A stretch of 64,000 nt of DNA from assembly GCA_009911185.1 (NCBI GenBank), contig QXWW01000003.1:144808-208807 (forward strand). Direction: 5' to 3'. Made by a program: the position numbers and the translations under genes. This document shows positions 55,833 to 63,856 of the stretch, one piece after another (position 1 is the stretch's first letter; the number at the start of each line of letters is the position of its first letter). Under the pieces are notes generated by a model, which made no database searches, was not told the DNA's origin, and worked only from the letters and a program-made list of their open reading frames with translations. This DNA is from Lachnospiraceae bacterium. GTDB taxonomy: Bacteria; Bacillota; Clostridia; Lachnospirales; Lachnospiraceae.

Positions 55833-56768
55833 ATGGCTATTACAGCAGCAATGGTAAAAGAGTTGAGAGAAATGACCGGTGCAGGAATGATGGACTGCAA
55901 AAAGGCTTTAAATGAAACGAATGGCAATATGGATGAAGCCGTTGAATTTTTAAGAAAAAATGGACAGGCAAAGGCAGAGAAAAAAGCAGGAAGAATTGCG
56001 GCAGAAGGCCTTTGTACTGTAATTGTAAAGGATGAAAAAACGGCGGCTGTAGTAGAGGTGAATTCTGAGACAGATTTTGTTGCAAAGAATGATACTTTTA
56101 AGGCTTTTGTGGAAGCAGTTGCTACTCAGGCAGTTAATTCTGACGCAGCAGATTTAGATGCGTTCATGGCTGAAGCATGGAATGAAGATACCAGCAAAAC
56201 CGTAAAGGATGCATTAGTAGAAAAAGTTGCGGTAATCGGGGAAAATTTGAATATCAGACGGTTCGAGAAAGTTGTTGCTGAGAATGGATGTGTAGTTTCT
56301 TATATTCATGGCGGCGGAAGAATTGGTGTAATTGTGGAAGCAGATACTACCGTTGTTAATGATACAGTTAAAGAAGCTCTTACTAATATTGCAATGCAGA
56401 TTGCAGCTCTCTCCCCGAAATATGTTTCCAGAGGTGAAATTAGTGAGGAATATATTGCACATGAGAAGGAAATTTTGCTTGCTCAGATAATGAATGATCC
56501 GAAGGAGTCTCAGAAGCCGGAAAAAGTGATTAATGGAATGATTGAGGGGCGTGTTAACAAAGAACTGAAAGAAATCTGCCTTGTGGATCAGGTGTATGTT
56601 AAGGCTGAAGATGGCAAACAGACAGTTGGTAAATATTTGGAGACAGTTTCTAAAGATGTTGGTGCAACAGTTTCAGTAAAGAGATTTGTCCGTTTTGAAA
56701 CTGGCGAAGGTCTTGAGAAAAAACAGGAAGACTTTGCGGCTGAGGTTGCAGCGCAGATGAATCAGTAA
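55833..56768 (+). CDS. tsf: Elongation factor Ts
   Basis: 311 residues. N-terminal MVKELREMTGAGMMDCKKALNET (UBA domain), core motif VEVNSETDFVAKND, and the C-terminal dimerisation region (VDQVYVKAEDGKQTVGKYLE). It exchanges GDP for GTP on EF-Tu. ATG 55833 lies after GGAGG; the in-frame ATG at 55818 precedes that site. Confidence 0.97.
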   Translation: MAITAAMVKELREMTGAGMMDCKKALNETNGNMDEAVEFLRKNGQAKAEKKAGRIAAEGLCTVIVKDEKTAAVVEVNSETDFVAKNDTFKAFVEAVATQAVNSDAADLDAFMAEAWNEDTSKTVKDALVEKVAVIGENLNIRRFEKVVAENGCVVSYIHGGGRIGVIVEADTTVVNDTVKEALTNIAMQIAALSPKYVSRGEISEEYIAHEKEILLAQIMNDPKESQKPEKVINGMIEGRVNKELKEICLVDQVYVKAEDGKQTVGKYLETVSKDVGATVSVKRFVRFETGEGLEKKQEDFAAEVAAQMNQ

Positions 56769-56794
56769 ACTTCTGAATGAAATTGATTTACGAC

Positions 56795-56836
56795 CCCCTG
56801 AAAATCCCATAGAATGGGCATTTTCAGGGGTTTTTT
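56795..56836 (+). terminator. Intrinsic terminator after tsf
   Basis: CCCCTGAAAAT pairs with ATTTTCAGGGG, with an inner CCAT/ATGG stem, followed by six T (56831-56836). Strong rho-independent signal that closes the core-genome part of the window. Confidence 0.92.
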
Positions 56837-57182
56837 GCGTTCTAAGAAGAGATTCATAACTTATCGTAAATTACCGTATTTTGAGTGCCGATTTGGGGGA
56901 TTTTTGGGGGAAGAGTTGGGGGAAGGGGTATCCCCCAAATGGCATGTGAAAGTTTGCCTCATTCTTTTGGGAAAAGGGGAGAAGTTTGCTTGCCATTTCT
57001 GGACGTAGATTTATATGGATTTTCTTTAAAAGGTGTTAGGGTGTGTAAGTTGTTATATCTTATCATATAGGAATTATGGTGATGATGGAGAATATTGGTT
57101 GATAGAGGCGTAGAGTTAGCTTATAATGAATAAAGAAGAAAACGATGTTGTCAGAAATTATGTATCTTTATAGATAGGGTGG
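56837..57182. other. Junction region with G-runs and inverted repeat
   Basis: 346 bases between the tsf terminator and the first accessory gene. ATTTGGGGGAT (56891-56901) is inverted as ATCCCCCAAAT (56930-56940). The interval contains runs of five, five, five and four G (56895-56928) in a G-quadruplex-like arrangement. Short open frames at 56814-57070 have no ribosome site or recognisable domain. No integrase or obvious attachment duplication was seen. Confidence 0.5.
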
Positions 57183-58079
57183 GTGTTGTTATTGAAAAAT
57201 AGATGGGAATTATTATGCACAGACAAGATTATCCGTATATTAATCGGAGATAATGCTGATTGTCAATCAGAAGGGTATAGATTAGGTTTACCTTATTTAA
57301 GAGGTCAAGATATTTGTTCATTAGCGACAAGGTTCGGATTTCCGATTGTTTATAAGGAAGATGAGTTAGGTTGTGGTTCCAGATATGACATGTTTAAAGC
57401 ATTTCTGTTAAATATAATTAAACGTGAAATGGTGTCTAATGTATTAGCATATATGTTTTCAATGACGCAATTTGATTATTTGACAGAATTAGGAGATAGG
57501 AATACTATTCAGGAGGCATATGACAAAGCAAAGAAATGGGCATTGGACGCTATAAATGCAAATCTGTTTTTAGGAAAACATGAATTGAAGATAGTCAATG
57601 AGAAATTTTATCTTGTTGAGTTTCAGAAAGATATACAAATAGAAGCTCCAGTTTTTAATATCGTGAATATGGAATATATACACAGTTTAAGGACAAGATG
57701 TACTGAGGATTTATCCAATGGCAATTATGATAGCGTGATAACAAAGTCAAGAACGTTAATGGAAGAAGTATTCTTATATGTTTTGGAAAATGAAGAAGTT
57801 GATGTTAAGTTGAATGGAGATTTAACACAATATTATGGAAAAATAAAAGAGAAGTATGGATTGAATCAAAGCCGTGATATTGATAATAGGATTAATAGCT
57901 TATTCAGTGGTTTAGAAAGAATAGTAAGGGCGATTGCTGAGTTAAGGAACAAGACAAGTGATAGTCATGGAGCAGGGCAAAAGAGATATGCAATAAGGGA
58001 GCATGAAGCAAGACTTGTTATGAATTCTTCTATTACCATATGCGAATATATTTTGTCAATTTACAAAAATAATAAATAA
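57183..58079 (+). CDS. Abi_C-like protein, possible phage defence
   Basis: 298 residues in AT-rich DNA unlike its neighbours. The C-terminal ~90 residues (SGLERIVRAIAELRNKTSDSHGAGQKRYAIREHEARLVMNSSITICEYIL) match the abortive-infection C-terminal domain pattern LRNK-DSHG. The N-terminal ~180 residues have no family I recognise. Abi_C proteins occur in phage-exclusion loci, so a defence role is inferred. The start may be GTG 57183 or TTG 57192. It lies at the edge of the mobile region. Confidence 0.7.
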   Translation: MLLLKNRWELLCTDKIIRILIGDNADCQSEGYRLGLPYLRGQDICSLATRFGFPIVYKEDELGCGSRYDMFKAFLLNIIKREMVSNVLAYMFSMTQFDYLTELGDRNTIQEAYDKAKKWALDAINANLFLGKHELKIVNEKFYLVEFQKDIQIEAPVFNIVNMEYIHSLRTRCTEDLSNGNYDSVITKSRTLMEEVFLYVLENEEVDVKLNGDLTQYYGKIKEKYGLNQSRDIDNRINSLFSGLERIVRAIAELRNKTSDSHGAGQKRYAIREHEARLVMNSSITICEYILSIYKNNK

Positions 58080-58090
58080 ACTCTACATAG

Positions 58091-58128
58091 CCGATTGATT
58101 TTCAAAACGAGAATTAGTCGGTTTTTTT
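58091..58128 (+). terminator. Terminator after the Abi_C-like gene
   Basis: 13-bp stem with a few G-T pairs (58091-58103 with 58109-58121), five-base loop, then seven T. It ends the Abi_C-like gene before the partition genes. Confidence 0.85.
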
Positions 58129-58205
58129 ATTGCCCAAATTTTTACATAGCCATTCTGCCCTATGCGGAGTGGCTATTAAATTTTCAGGAAAGGAGGTAAA
58201 CCGTG

Positions 58206-58255
58206 ATGTCGAAATGTAAGGTAATTGCCCTTGCAAACCAGAAAGGCGGGACGGG
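58206..58255 (+). pseudogene. parA, 5' fragment (interrupted)
   Basis: N-terminal piece of an ICE partition ATPase: MSKCKVIALANQKGGTG, with AAAGGAGG upstream. Translation then runs into the inserted element and stops after about 12 foreign codons (TAG near 58290). It joins in frame to the fragment at 61719 (GKTTTAVNLG): 17 residues here plus 256 there give ~273 residues, a normal ParA length. The break is inside the Walker A loop. Confidence 0.88.
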
Positions 58256-58285
58256 TTATGAAAAGCTACACATTATGCAAAGTTG
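58254..58285 (+). repeat. Left terminal inverted repeat of RIT element
   Basis: 32 bp: GGTTATGAAAAG, six variable bases, ATTATGCAAAGTTG. The two conserved blocks are perfectly inverted at 61659-61690. Two TTATGNRAAG motifs (58256 and 58273) lie 17 bases apart. Its first bases overlap the parA Walker A codons. Confidence 0.85.
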
Positions 58286-58349
58286 GCGATAGAAATCCTT
58301 ATAAATAAAGGATTCTTTGGTTGATTTACTTTCCATAATCCATCACGAT

Positions 58350-58382
58350 TTAAGTGTATTTTTATCAAATCACTTAAGGAGG
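58350..58382 (+). promoter_or_regulatory. Hairpin and ribosome site before ritA
   Basis: TTAAGTG (58350-58356) pairs with CACTTAA (58371-58377), which overlaps the start of the AAGGAGG ribosome site (58376-58382) of the first recombinase. A second hairpin, AATCCTT/AAGGATT, lies at 58294-58314. They could restrain recombinase translation. Confidence 0.4.
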
Positions 58383-58390
58383 AACACAAG

Positions 58391-59602
58391 ATGGAAAATT
58401 TAACTTTGCAACAACTAATCAACCAGACCAAGGAGGCACTCATTGAAGCTGGTGCATCCAACTATTACCAAAACGTATTTAAAACTCTTACAAAGCAACT
58501 TTTGCTCTATGCCGAAGAACGTAACATGCATTCTTTCAGTATGGACTTCGGATTGCAGTTTTTAGAAGATCATTATTCCATGTCATCTAAAATCAAGCAG
58601 AAGAAATGGTGTGCAACCTATTCCCGTTGTATTAATGCTTTAGCAGAATACCAACATTCAGGAAATGTAACGCTATATCTTGTTATGGATAAAAGAGCAT
58701 ACACTTTTCCTGACAGTTTCAAAGACAGTGCTGAGTCCTACCTCTCCTACCGAGAGAAAACAGGAATCATTAAAAAATCAAATAAGGTTTTCAGTTTATA
58801 TCTGGAAAGATTTTTTGCATTTTTGAAAAAGGAGAACATCTCTTCTCTGGATGCACTGTCTCTTAAAGATGTTTTAGATTTCATGGCATCACTGAGCTGT
58901 TATGAAAAACCAACCATAAATCATACAATGCGGGCAGTTCGATATTATCTGAAATATTGCTATGAGAATGGCTTTATGAATACGGAGATGTTCTCCAAGC
59001 TTCCCAATCCCTATTACAACAGACAAAGCCGTTTACCTTCATCGTATACTGCGAATGAAGTAAAAAAACTTCTTGATTCGATTGATCTTGGAAACCCTTG
59101 TGGAATCCGTGATTATGCAATCATTCTTCTGATTGCAAGACTCGGGCTGCGCAGCAGTGATGTGGCCAATCTCAGATTTTCCAATATCGATTGGGAAAAA
59201 GAGATTATCCGTTTCACTCAGGTAAAAACAGGAAATCCGTTGGAACTTCCTCTGCTTGAAGATGTGGGTGAAGCAATCATCAATTATCTGAAGAACGCAA
59301 GGCCAAGAACTGATTCAGATCATGTTTTTGTGAGGCAGGTTCCACCGTATACGAATTTTAATCCGGGTGCAGTCGGTGCCCTTGTAAGAGTCCATCTCCA
59401 GAAATCAGGGATTCATCTTGAAGGGAAAAAGAAAGGTTCCCATACGCTTCGCCACAGCCTTGCAAGCCGTCTGTTAGAGCATGAGATCCCTCTTCCGGTC
59501 ATTTCAGAAATCTTGGGACATACAACTACCGAAACCACGATGACGTACCTTCGTATTGATATCGCCGAACTTAGAAAGTGTGCATTGGAGGTGGCAATCT
59601 AA
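58391..59602 (+). CDS. Tyrosine recombinase RitA
   Basis: 403 residues. A SAM-like N-terminal core-binding region (about 100-210) precedes a catalytic domain with Arg in GLRSSDVANL, HxxR in HTLRHSLASRL, His in EILGHTTTETT and nucleophile Tyr in MTYLRIDI. First gene of the trio; AAGGAGG precedes the ATG. The stop is 1 base from the next ATG, so the genes are coupled. Part of the RIT element that breaks parA. Confidence 0.92.
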   Translation: MENLTLQQLINQTKEALIEAGASNYYQNVFKTLTKQLLLYAEERNMHSFSMDFGLQFLEDHYSMSSKIKQKKWCATYSRCINALAEYQHSGNVTLYLVMDKRAYTFPDSFKDSAESYLSYREKTGIIKKSNKVFSLYLERFFAFLKKENISSLDALSLKDVLDFMASLSCYEKPTINHTMRAVRYYLKYCYENGFMNTEMFSKLPNPYYNRQSRLPSSYTANEVKKLLDSIDLGNPCGIRDYAIILLIARLGLRSSDVANLRFSNIDWEKEIIRFTQVKTGNPLELPLLEDVGEAIINYLKNARPRTDSDHVFVRQVPPYTNFNPGAVGALVRVHLQKSGIHLEGKKKGSHTLRHSLASRLLEHEIPLPVISEILGHTTTETTMTYLRIDIAELRKCALEVAI

Positions 59603-59603
59603 C

Positions 59604-60590
59604 ATGACAAGAATCAGAAAATCACCAACAATGACAGGACCATTTGCTGACGTCGCACAGAAATTCATTCAATACAAAAGAAGTGCCGGTTTTAAATACG
59701 CAGATGAACCGAAATGCTTATCACGATTTTGTCGTTTCAGTGAAGAACAGGGTATCGCAGAAATAGAAATATCCCGTTCTCTTGCAGAAAAATGGATTGC
59801 ACCAAGAGAAGGTGAATCTGAAAAAAGCCGTTCACACCGCATTACCTGTATAAGACAGTTTGCTATCTACTTGAATAATCTTGGCTATGATGCTTATATC
59901 GTGCCGGAAGTAAAAGGCTTGAATCATAATTCATTTGTTCCCTATATATTTACACATGAACAGATAGCATCTGTGATAAAAGCAGCTGATGAAACAGAAC
60001 CGCGGGAGGTTGCAAGAAACATGCACCTGGCGTTACCTGTGATATTTCGTATCCTCTATGGCTGTGGACTTCGTGTATCTGAAGCTGTTGGTCTTCGTTA
60101 TAAGGATGTAAATCTCGAAGATGGGATTTTTACAATCCGTGAAGCCAAAACTGACCGTGACCGATATATCCCATTATCAGATTCCGTGAAAGAAGCCTGT
60201 ATATCCTATGCAGATAAAATCTGGTGGGAGAAAGACAGTGACTTCTTCTTTCTTGCCCCTGACAAGACCATGATCAGTCCCATGACTGTATATCAAAGAT
60301 ATCGTAGATATCTGGAAGTTGCAGGTATTTCACATGGTGGAAAAGGGCAAGGGCCTCGTCTGCATGATATTCGTCACACATTTGCCGTTCACGTTTTGCA
60401 AAAGTGGATCAAAGAAGAAGCAGATCTGACTGCTATGCTCCCGATTCTCTCCACATATATGGGACATAAAACAGTACGATCAACCGCACAGTACCTGCGG
60501 CTGACAGCCGAAGTTTATCCTGAACTGATGAAAAGAGTGGAAAAATCCTGTGCATATGTTATCCCGGAGGTATGCTATGAAGGAAACTGA
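59604..60590 (+). CDS. Tyrosine recombinase RitB
   Basis: 328 residues. Catalytic residues visible: Arg in GCGLRVSEAVGLR, HxxR in LHDIRHTFAVHVL, His in TYMGHKTVRST and Tyr in AQYLRLTAE. An N-terminal ~110-residue DNA-binding part precedes it. ATG 59604 follows GGAGGTGG; the longer frame from 59556 overlaps ritA. It overlaps the ritC start by 14 bases. Confidence 0.9.
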   Translation: MTRIRKSPTMTGPFADVAQKFIQYKRSAGFKYADEPKCLSRFCRFSEEQGIAEIEISRSLAEKWIAPREGESEKSRSHRITCIRQFAIYLNNLGYDAYIVPEVKGLNHNSFVPYIFTHEQIASVIKAADETEPREVARNMHLALPVIFRILYGCGLRVSEAVGLRYKDVNLEDGIFTIREAKTDRDRYIPLSDSVKEACISYADKIWWEKDSDFFFLAPDKTMISPMTVYQRYRRYLEVAGISHGGKGQGPRLHDIRHTFAVHVLQKWIKEEADLTAMLPILSTYMGHKTVRSTAQYLRLTAEVYPELMKRVEKSCAYVIPEVCYEGN

Positions 60591-61590
60591 TTTTGCTCAA
60601 TATCTGACTCAGTTCCTTTCTGTGTATCTTCCAAGTCAAGTCGGCAGTAAACGTAATACGCAGTTAGCATACAGAGATTCGTTTTCATTATTTTTAAGAT
60701 ACTGTAGAGATCAGGAAGAACTTTCACCTAAAAAGCTGACGATTGCCAAAGTAGATCGAGAATTAATAATTCGTTTCCTTCAATGGCTGGAAGATGAACG
60801 CAACTGCAAAGCAACGACAAGGAATCAGCGTCTCGCCGCAATCCATTCATTTTTCAGCTTTTTAATGGTGGAAGAACCACAGTATATGCAGCAAAGCCAG
60901 AAAATCCTGGCTATTCCGATGAAAAAAACGGACAAGCCTCCACTCATGTATCTTCCTCTGGACAGTATTAAGGGGCTGCTGGAACAGCCTGACAGGACCA
61001 CTATCCAAGGGAAAAGAGATGCTGTATTACTGTCACTTTTATACGACACAGGTGCAAGAGTTCAGGAACTTGTAGATTTAAAAGTGTGTGATATTGCTTT
61101 GAATGATACTGTTACCATCATACTGGCAGGAAAAGGTGGTAAAAGCCGTATTGTTCCAGTCATGAAACCAACCGGTGAATTACTGAAACAATATATAGAA
61201 GGTTCTGGTTTGACTTCACCTGTATATGGACGCAATCCATTATTCACTAATCGAGGTAACAAACCACTGACAAGAGCGGGTGTGACATATATTTTGAAAA
61301 AGTATGCAGCACAGGCTCAGGCAATGGGAGTAAAAGATATCTCCGATGAAATCACACCCCATTGGCTGAGACATAGCAAAGCAATGCATCTGCTTCAATC
61401 TGGTGTCAATCTTGTTTATATCAGAGATTTACTGGGTCATTCTGACATTTCAACAACTGAAATCTACGCACGGGCAGATGAAAAGATGAAACGTAAAGCT
61501 TTGATGGAGGCTTACAACAGCCCAGCCTCTGATGAATTGCCAACCTGGAAAAAGGATAAAGACCTTCTTGATTGGTTGAAATCGCTGTAA
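60577..61590 (+). CDS. Tyrosine recombinase RitC
   Basis: 337 residues. Core-binding N-terminus (FLRYCRDQEELSPKKLTIAKVDRELIIRFLQWLEDERNCKATTRNQRLAAI), then the catalytic Arg in DTGARVQELVDL, HxxR in HWLRHSKAMHLL, His in DLLGHSDISTT and Tyr in EIYARADEKMKR. ATG 60577 is 6 bases after CGGAGG. Last gene of the trio. Confidence 0.91.
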   Translation: MKETDFAQYLTQFLSVYLPSQVGSKRNTQLAYRDSFSLFLRYCRDQEELSPKKLTIAKVDRELIIRFLQWLEDERNCKATTRNQRLAAIHSFFSFLMVEEPQYMQQSQKILAIPMKKTDKPPLMYLPLDSIKGLLEQPDRTTIQGKRDAVLLSLLYDTGARVQELVDLKVCDIALNDTVTIILAGKGGKSRIVPVMKPTGELLKQYIEGSGLTSPVYGRNPLFTNRGNKPLTRAGVTYILKKYAAQAQAMGVKDISDEITPHWLRHSKAMHLLQSGVNLVYIRDLLGHSDISTTEIYARADEKMKRKALMEAYNSPASDELPTWKKDKDLLDWLKSL

Positions 61591-61603
61591 GGAGTTCTTC
61601 AGA

Positions 61604-61672
61604 ATTATGCAAAGTCTAAAGAGCCCACACACCTTATATAATCAACAAAGTGTGGGCTCAACTTTGCATAAT
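61604..61672. terminator. Nested inverted repeat after ritC
   Basis: GAGCCCACAC (61621-61630) pairs with GTGTGGGCTC (61650-61659); outside it, ATTATGCAAAG (61604-61614) pairs with CTTTGCATAAT (61662-61672). It could end the recombinase transcript and also serve as a recombinase-binding array. Confidence 0.65.
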
Positions 61673-61690
61673 AACTTACTTTTCATAACC
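61659..61690 (-). repeat. Right terminal inverted repeat of RIT element
   Basis: Mirror of 58254-58285: CAACTTTGCATAAT, six bases, CTTTTCATAACC. 26 of 32 positions match, with both conserved blocks perfect and the same 17-base motif spacing. Confidence 0.85.
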
Positions 61691-61720
61691 GACATTATGT
61701 GAAGCTTCACATAATGTCGG
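61689..61720. repeat. 32-bp perfect palindrome at RIT right end
   Basis: CCGACATTATGTGAAG (61689-61704) followed directly by its reverse complement to 61720. It contains two TTATGTGAAG motifs head to head and shares two bases with the right terminal repeat. The parA reading frame resumes at its last bases (61719). No copy is seen at the left end. Confidence 0.85.
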
Positions 61721-62492
61721 CAAGACCACGACTGCCGTCAACTTAGGCATAGGGCTTGCGAACGAGGGAAAGAGGGTACTGCTTGTGGACGCTGATCCGC
61801 AGGGGGATTTGACAACCTCTCTGGGTTGGACGGATCAGGACAATCTTGCTGTTACTTTGTCAACGCAGATGGAAAAAATCATCCGTGACGAGCCGATTGT
61901 GCCGGGCGAGGGAATATTGCGCCATGACGAGGGCGTAGACCTGATTCCAGCCAATATTGAGTTATCCGGCATGGAAATGACGCTTGTAAATGCCATGAGC
62001 CGGGAGTTCACCATGAAATCCTATTTAAGCGAGCTGAAAAAGGATTATGACTATATCCTGATTGACTGTATGCCGAGTCTGGGTATGCTCACGATTAACG
62101 CACTTGCGGCGGCGGACAGCGTGATTGTCCCGGTGCAGGCGCATTATCTCCCCTTAAAGGGGATGACGCAGCTTATGAAAACCATAGGCAGAGTACAGAG
62201 GCAGATTAACCCCGGACTAAAGGTGGACGGGGTATTGCTGACGCTGGCGGATATGCGGACAAACCTTGCCCGTGCCACAGCCGACAATCTAAGGCAGAAT
62301 TACGGGAGGGTAATCAAAGTGTACCAGACGGTCATCCCCGTTGCGGTAAAAGCGGCGGAAACCAGTGCCGTAGGGCAGAGCATTTACAGCTATGACAAAA
62401 ACGGTGCGGCGGCAAAGGCGTATGGGGCATTTACGAGGGAGGTGATACGGAGTGGCGAAAGAAATAAAAATGCTCCTTCCCACAGCCGCTGA
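61719..62492 (+). pseudogene. parA, 3' fragment (interrupted)
   Basis: C-terminal ~256 residues of the partition ATPase: GKTTTAVNLGIGLANEGKRVLLVDADPQGDLTTSLG, IDCMPSLGMLTINALAAADSVIVPVQAHYLPLKGM. The frame is open from the insertion to the stop. An in-frame ATG at 61785 could make a protein lacking the P-loop and switch I, which would not bind ATP normally. The sequence is otherwise undamaged, so precise excision would restore a full gene. It overlaps parB. Confidence 0.88.
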
Positions 62493-63390
62493 CCTGTTCA
62501 GCACACAGGAGGAACGGGACAACGCAGGCCGGGAATCGGTTAGGGAAATCCCGTTGGAGGAAATCAGCGATTTTCCCAACCACCCATTTAAAGTAAAAAT
62601 GGATGAAAGCATGGCGGATATGACGGAGAGCGTGAAACAGTATGGCGTTCTGGTTCCCGCCCTTGTCAGGGAAAAGCCGGAGGGCGGCTATGAAATGATA
62701 GCCGGACACAGACGGAAAATGGCAAGCGAGTTAGCGGAGAAAAAGGAAATCCCCTGCATTGTCCGTAACCTGACAGACGATGAAGCCATCATAATTATGG
62801 TGGATTCCAACCTGCAAATGGAACAGATACTGCCGTCAGAAAAAGCGTTTGCCTACAAGATGAAACTGGACGCAATGAAAAGACAACAAGGCTATCGTTC
62901 AGATTTAACTTCTGCAACACTGTTGCAGAAGTCGGAAAAGAAATCATCGAGAGAGATTTTAGCGGAACAGGCAGGAGAAAGCCATGAACAGATTAGAAAA
63001 TATATCCGTCTAACCGAACTAATCACGCCCATTCTGGATATGGTTGATAATGGTAAAATTGCCATGCGCCCGGCGGTAGAACTGTCTTACCTGCCGAAAG
63101 AGCATCAGACCACGCTTTTTGACACCATGCAGTCAGAGGACTGCACACCGAGCCATGCACAGGCGATTAAAATGCGCCAGTTTTCAGCGGAAGGGAGATT
63201 GAATGAGGACGTCATACTCTCCATTCTGTCAGAGGAAAAGGGGAACCAGAAAGAACAGTTCCGTATGCCGAAAGAGCGTATCAGCAGATATTTTTCACCG
63301 GGGACGCCTGCGAAACAGATGGAAGATACGATTGTGAAGGCATTGGAGCTGTACCGGAAACGGGAGCGGAATAAGGACAGGGAACGGTAG
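62452..63390 (+). CDS. ParB/Spo0J-like partition protein
   Basis: 312 residues. The N-terminal ParB nuclease-like fold has the motifs VPALVREKPEGGYEMIAGHRRKMASEL (GHRR box) and VRNLTDDEAIIIMVDSNLQMEQI; a KorB-like helix-turn-helix region (EQAGESHEQIRKYIRLTELI) and a charged C-terminus follow. GTG start with GAGGGAGG upstream. It is paired with the interrupted parA in an ICE-type partition module. A palindrome lies inside the coding sequence (62908-62932). Confidence 0.9.
   Translation: MAKEIKMLLPTAADLFSTQEERDNAGRESVREIPLEEISDFPNHPFKVKMDESMADMTESVKQYGVLVPALVREKPEGGYEMIAGHRRKMASELAEKKEIPCIVRNLTDDEAIIIMVDSNLQMEQILPSEKAFAYKMKLDAMKRQQGYRSDLTSATLLQKSEKKSSREILAEQAGESHEQIRKYIRLTELITPILDMVDNGKIAMRPAVELSYLPKEHQTTLFDTMQSEDCTPSHAQAIKMRQFSAEGRLNEDVILSILSEEKGNQKEQFRMPKERISRYFSPGTPAKQMEDTIVKALELYRKRERNKDRER
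62908..62932. promoter_or_regulatory. Perfect palindrome inside parB
   Basis: ACTTCTGCAACA, one base C, TGTTGCAGAAGT. The 12-bp arms are perfect and lie in coding sequence for SATLLQKS. Partition proteins bind palindromic parS sites, so this may be the centromere of the element. Confidence 0.45.
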
Positions 63391-63628
63391 GAGAATCAGG
63401 CTTTCCGCCGTGGTGCAGTTATGCCCTTTTAGGGATAGCCTTTTTTTGCCATTCCCCCTTCCCACACCCTACCCCTTTCCGTTACCAGCCGATTACCAGC
63501 CGAAAAAACAATATGGAGCCGGTGGCTATCCATTTCCCGGCTGGAAGGCAGGACAAAGAGTCCACCCACACCCTGCATACCGCAGGGCTTTTTTTATGCA
63601 GAAAATACCAGAAATGGAGGTAAGTAGA
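63391..63628. other. 238-base gap after parB: C-rich tract and terminator
   Basis: Holds a pyrimidine-rich stretch (about 63446-63480), two adjacent copies of TTACCAGCCGA (63482-63503), and a terminator, CCCTGC/GCAGGG at 63571-63587 followed by seven T. No gene is seen here. The downstream gene begins after a GGAGG site. Confidence 0.65.
63571..63595 (+). terminator. Terminator after parB
   Basis: CCCTGC (63571-63576), five-base loop, GCAGGG (63582-63587), then C and seven T. Confidence 0.85.
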
Positions 63629-63856
63629 TTGAAGAAGTTGAAAGAGAGATTGAAAAGAGGGCTTGCCACACTGATGGCGGCGGCAGCTATGGTTTCCGTG
63701 CTTCCATCCACGCCCGTGGCTGCGGCGTCGGAAACAGCGAAGATTACGTTTGAATACTGCCATGACGGGGCAGGCAATACCATCCGTTACCAGCAGACGG
63801 TCACCCATGACGGGAGGAACTGCGGCGAGGCGGGGGAGGCGAGAACCCGTATCTGA
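63629..63856 (+). pseudogene. ICE surface protein (adhesin-like), truncated
   Basis: 75 residues. A signal peptide (basic KKLKERLKRG, hydrophobic core TLMAAAAMVSVLPS, cleavage near VAAAS) is followed by the opening of an extracellular domain (AKITFEYCHDGAGNTIRYQQTVTHDG...CGEAGEARTRI). This looks like the N-terminus of the large thioester/SpaA-type surface proteins of clostridial ICEs, which run to many hundreds of residues. The stop TGA is the first three bases of the 70-bp repeat at 63854, so the repeat has cut the gene. TTG start with GGAGG 8 bases upstream. Confidence 0.7.

Larger units (their letters stand above)
58255..61720 (+). mobile_element. RIT (recombinase in trio) element inserted in parA
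   Basis: About 3.47 kb unit holding three consecutive tyrosine recombinase genes and flanked by inverted repeats, the definition of RIT elements. The flanking parA halves rejoin in frame if it is removed. The left end is one 32-bp repeat; the right end has the matching repeat plus a 32-bp perfect palindrome (61689-61720). No obvious direct target duplication is seen. The GC content is lower than that of the surrounding par genes. Confidence 0.85.

Noticed and set aside
56814..57070. Short plus-strand frames after tsf
   Set aside because: They begin inside the tsf terminator or the G-rich repeat and lack ribosome sites.
58206..62492. Group II intron or intein in parA
   Set aside because: The insert carries three tyrosine recombinases and terminal inverted repeats, with no reverse transcriptase or splicing-domain motifs.
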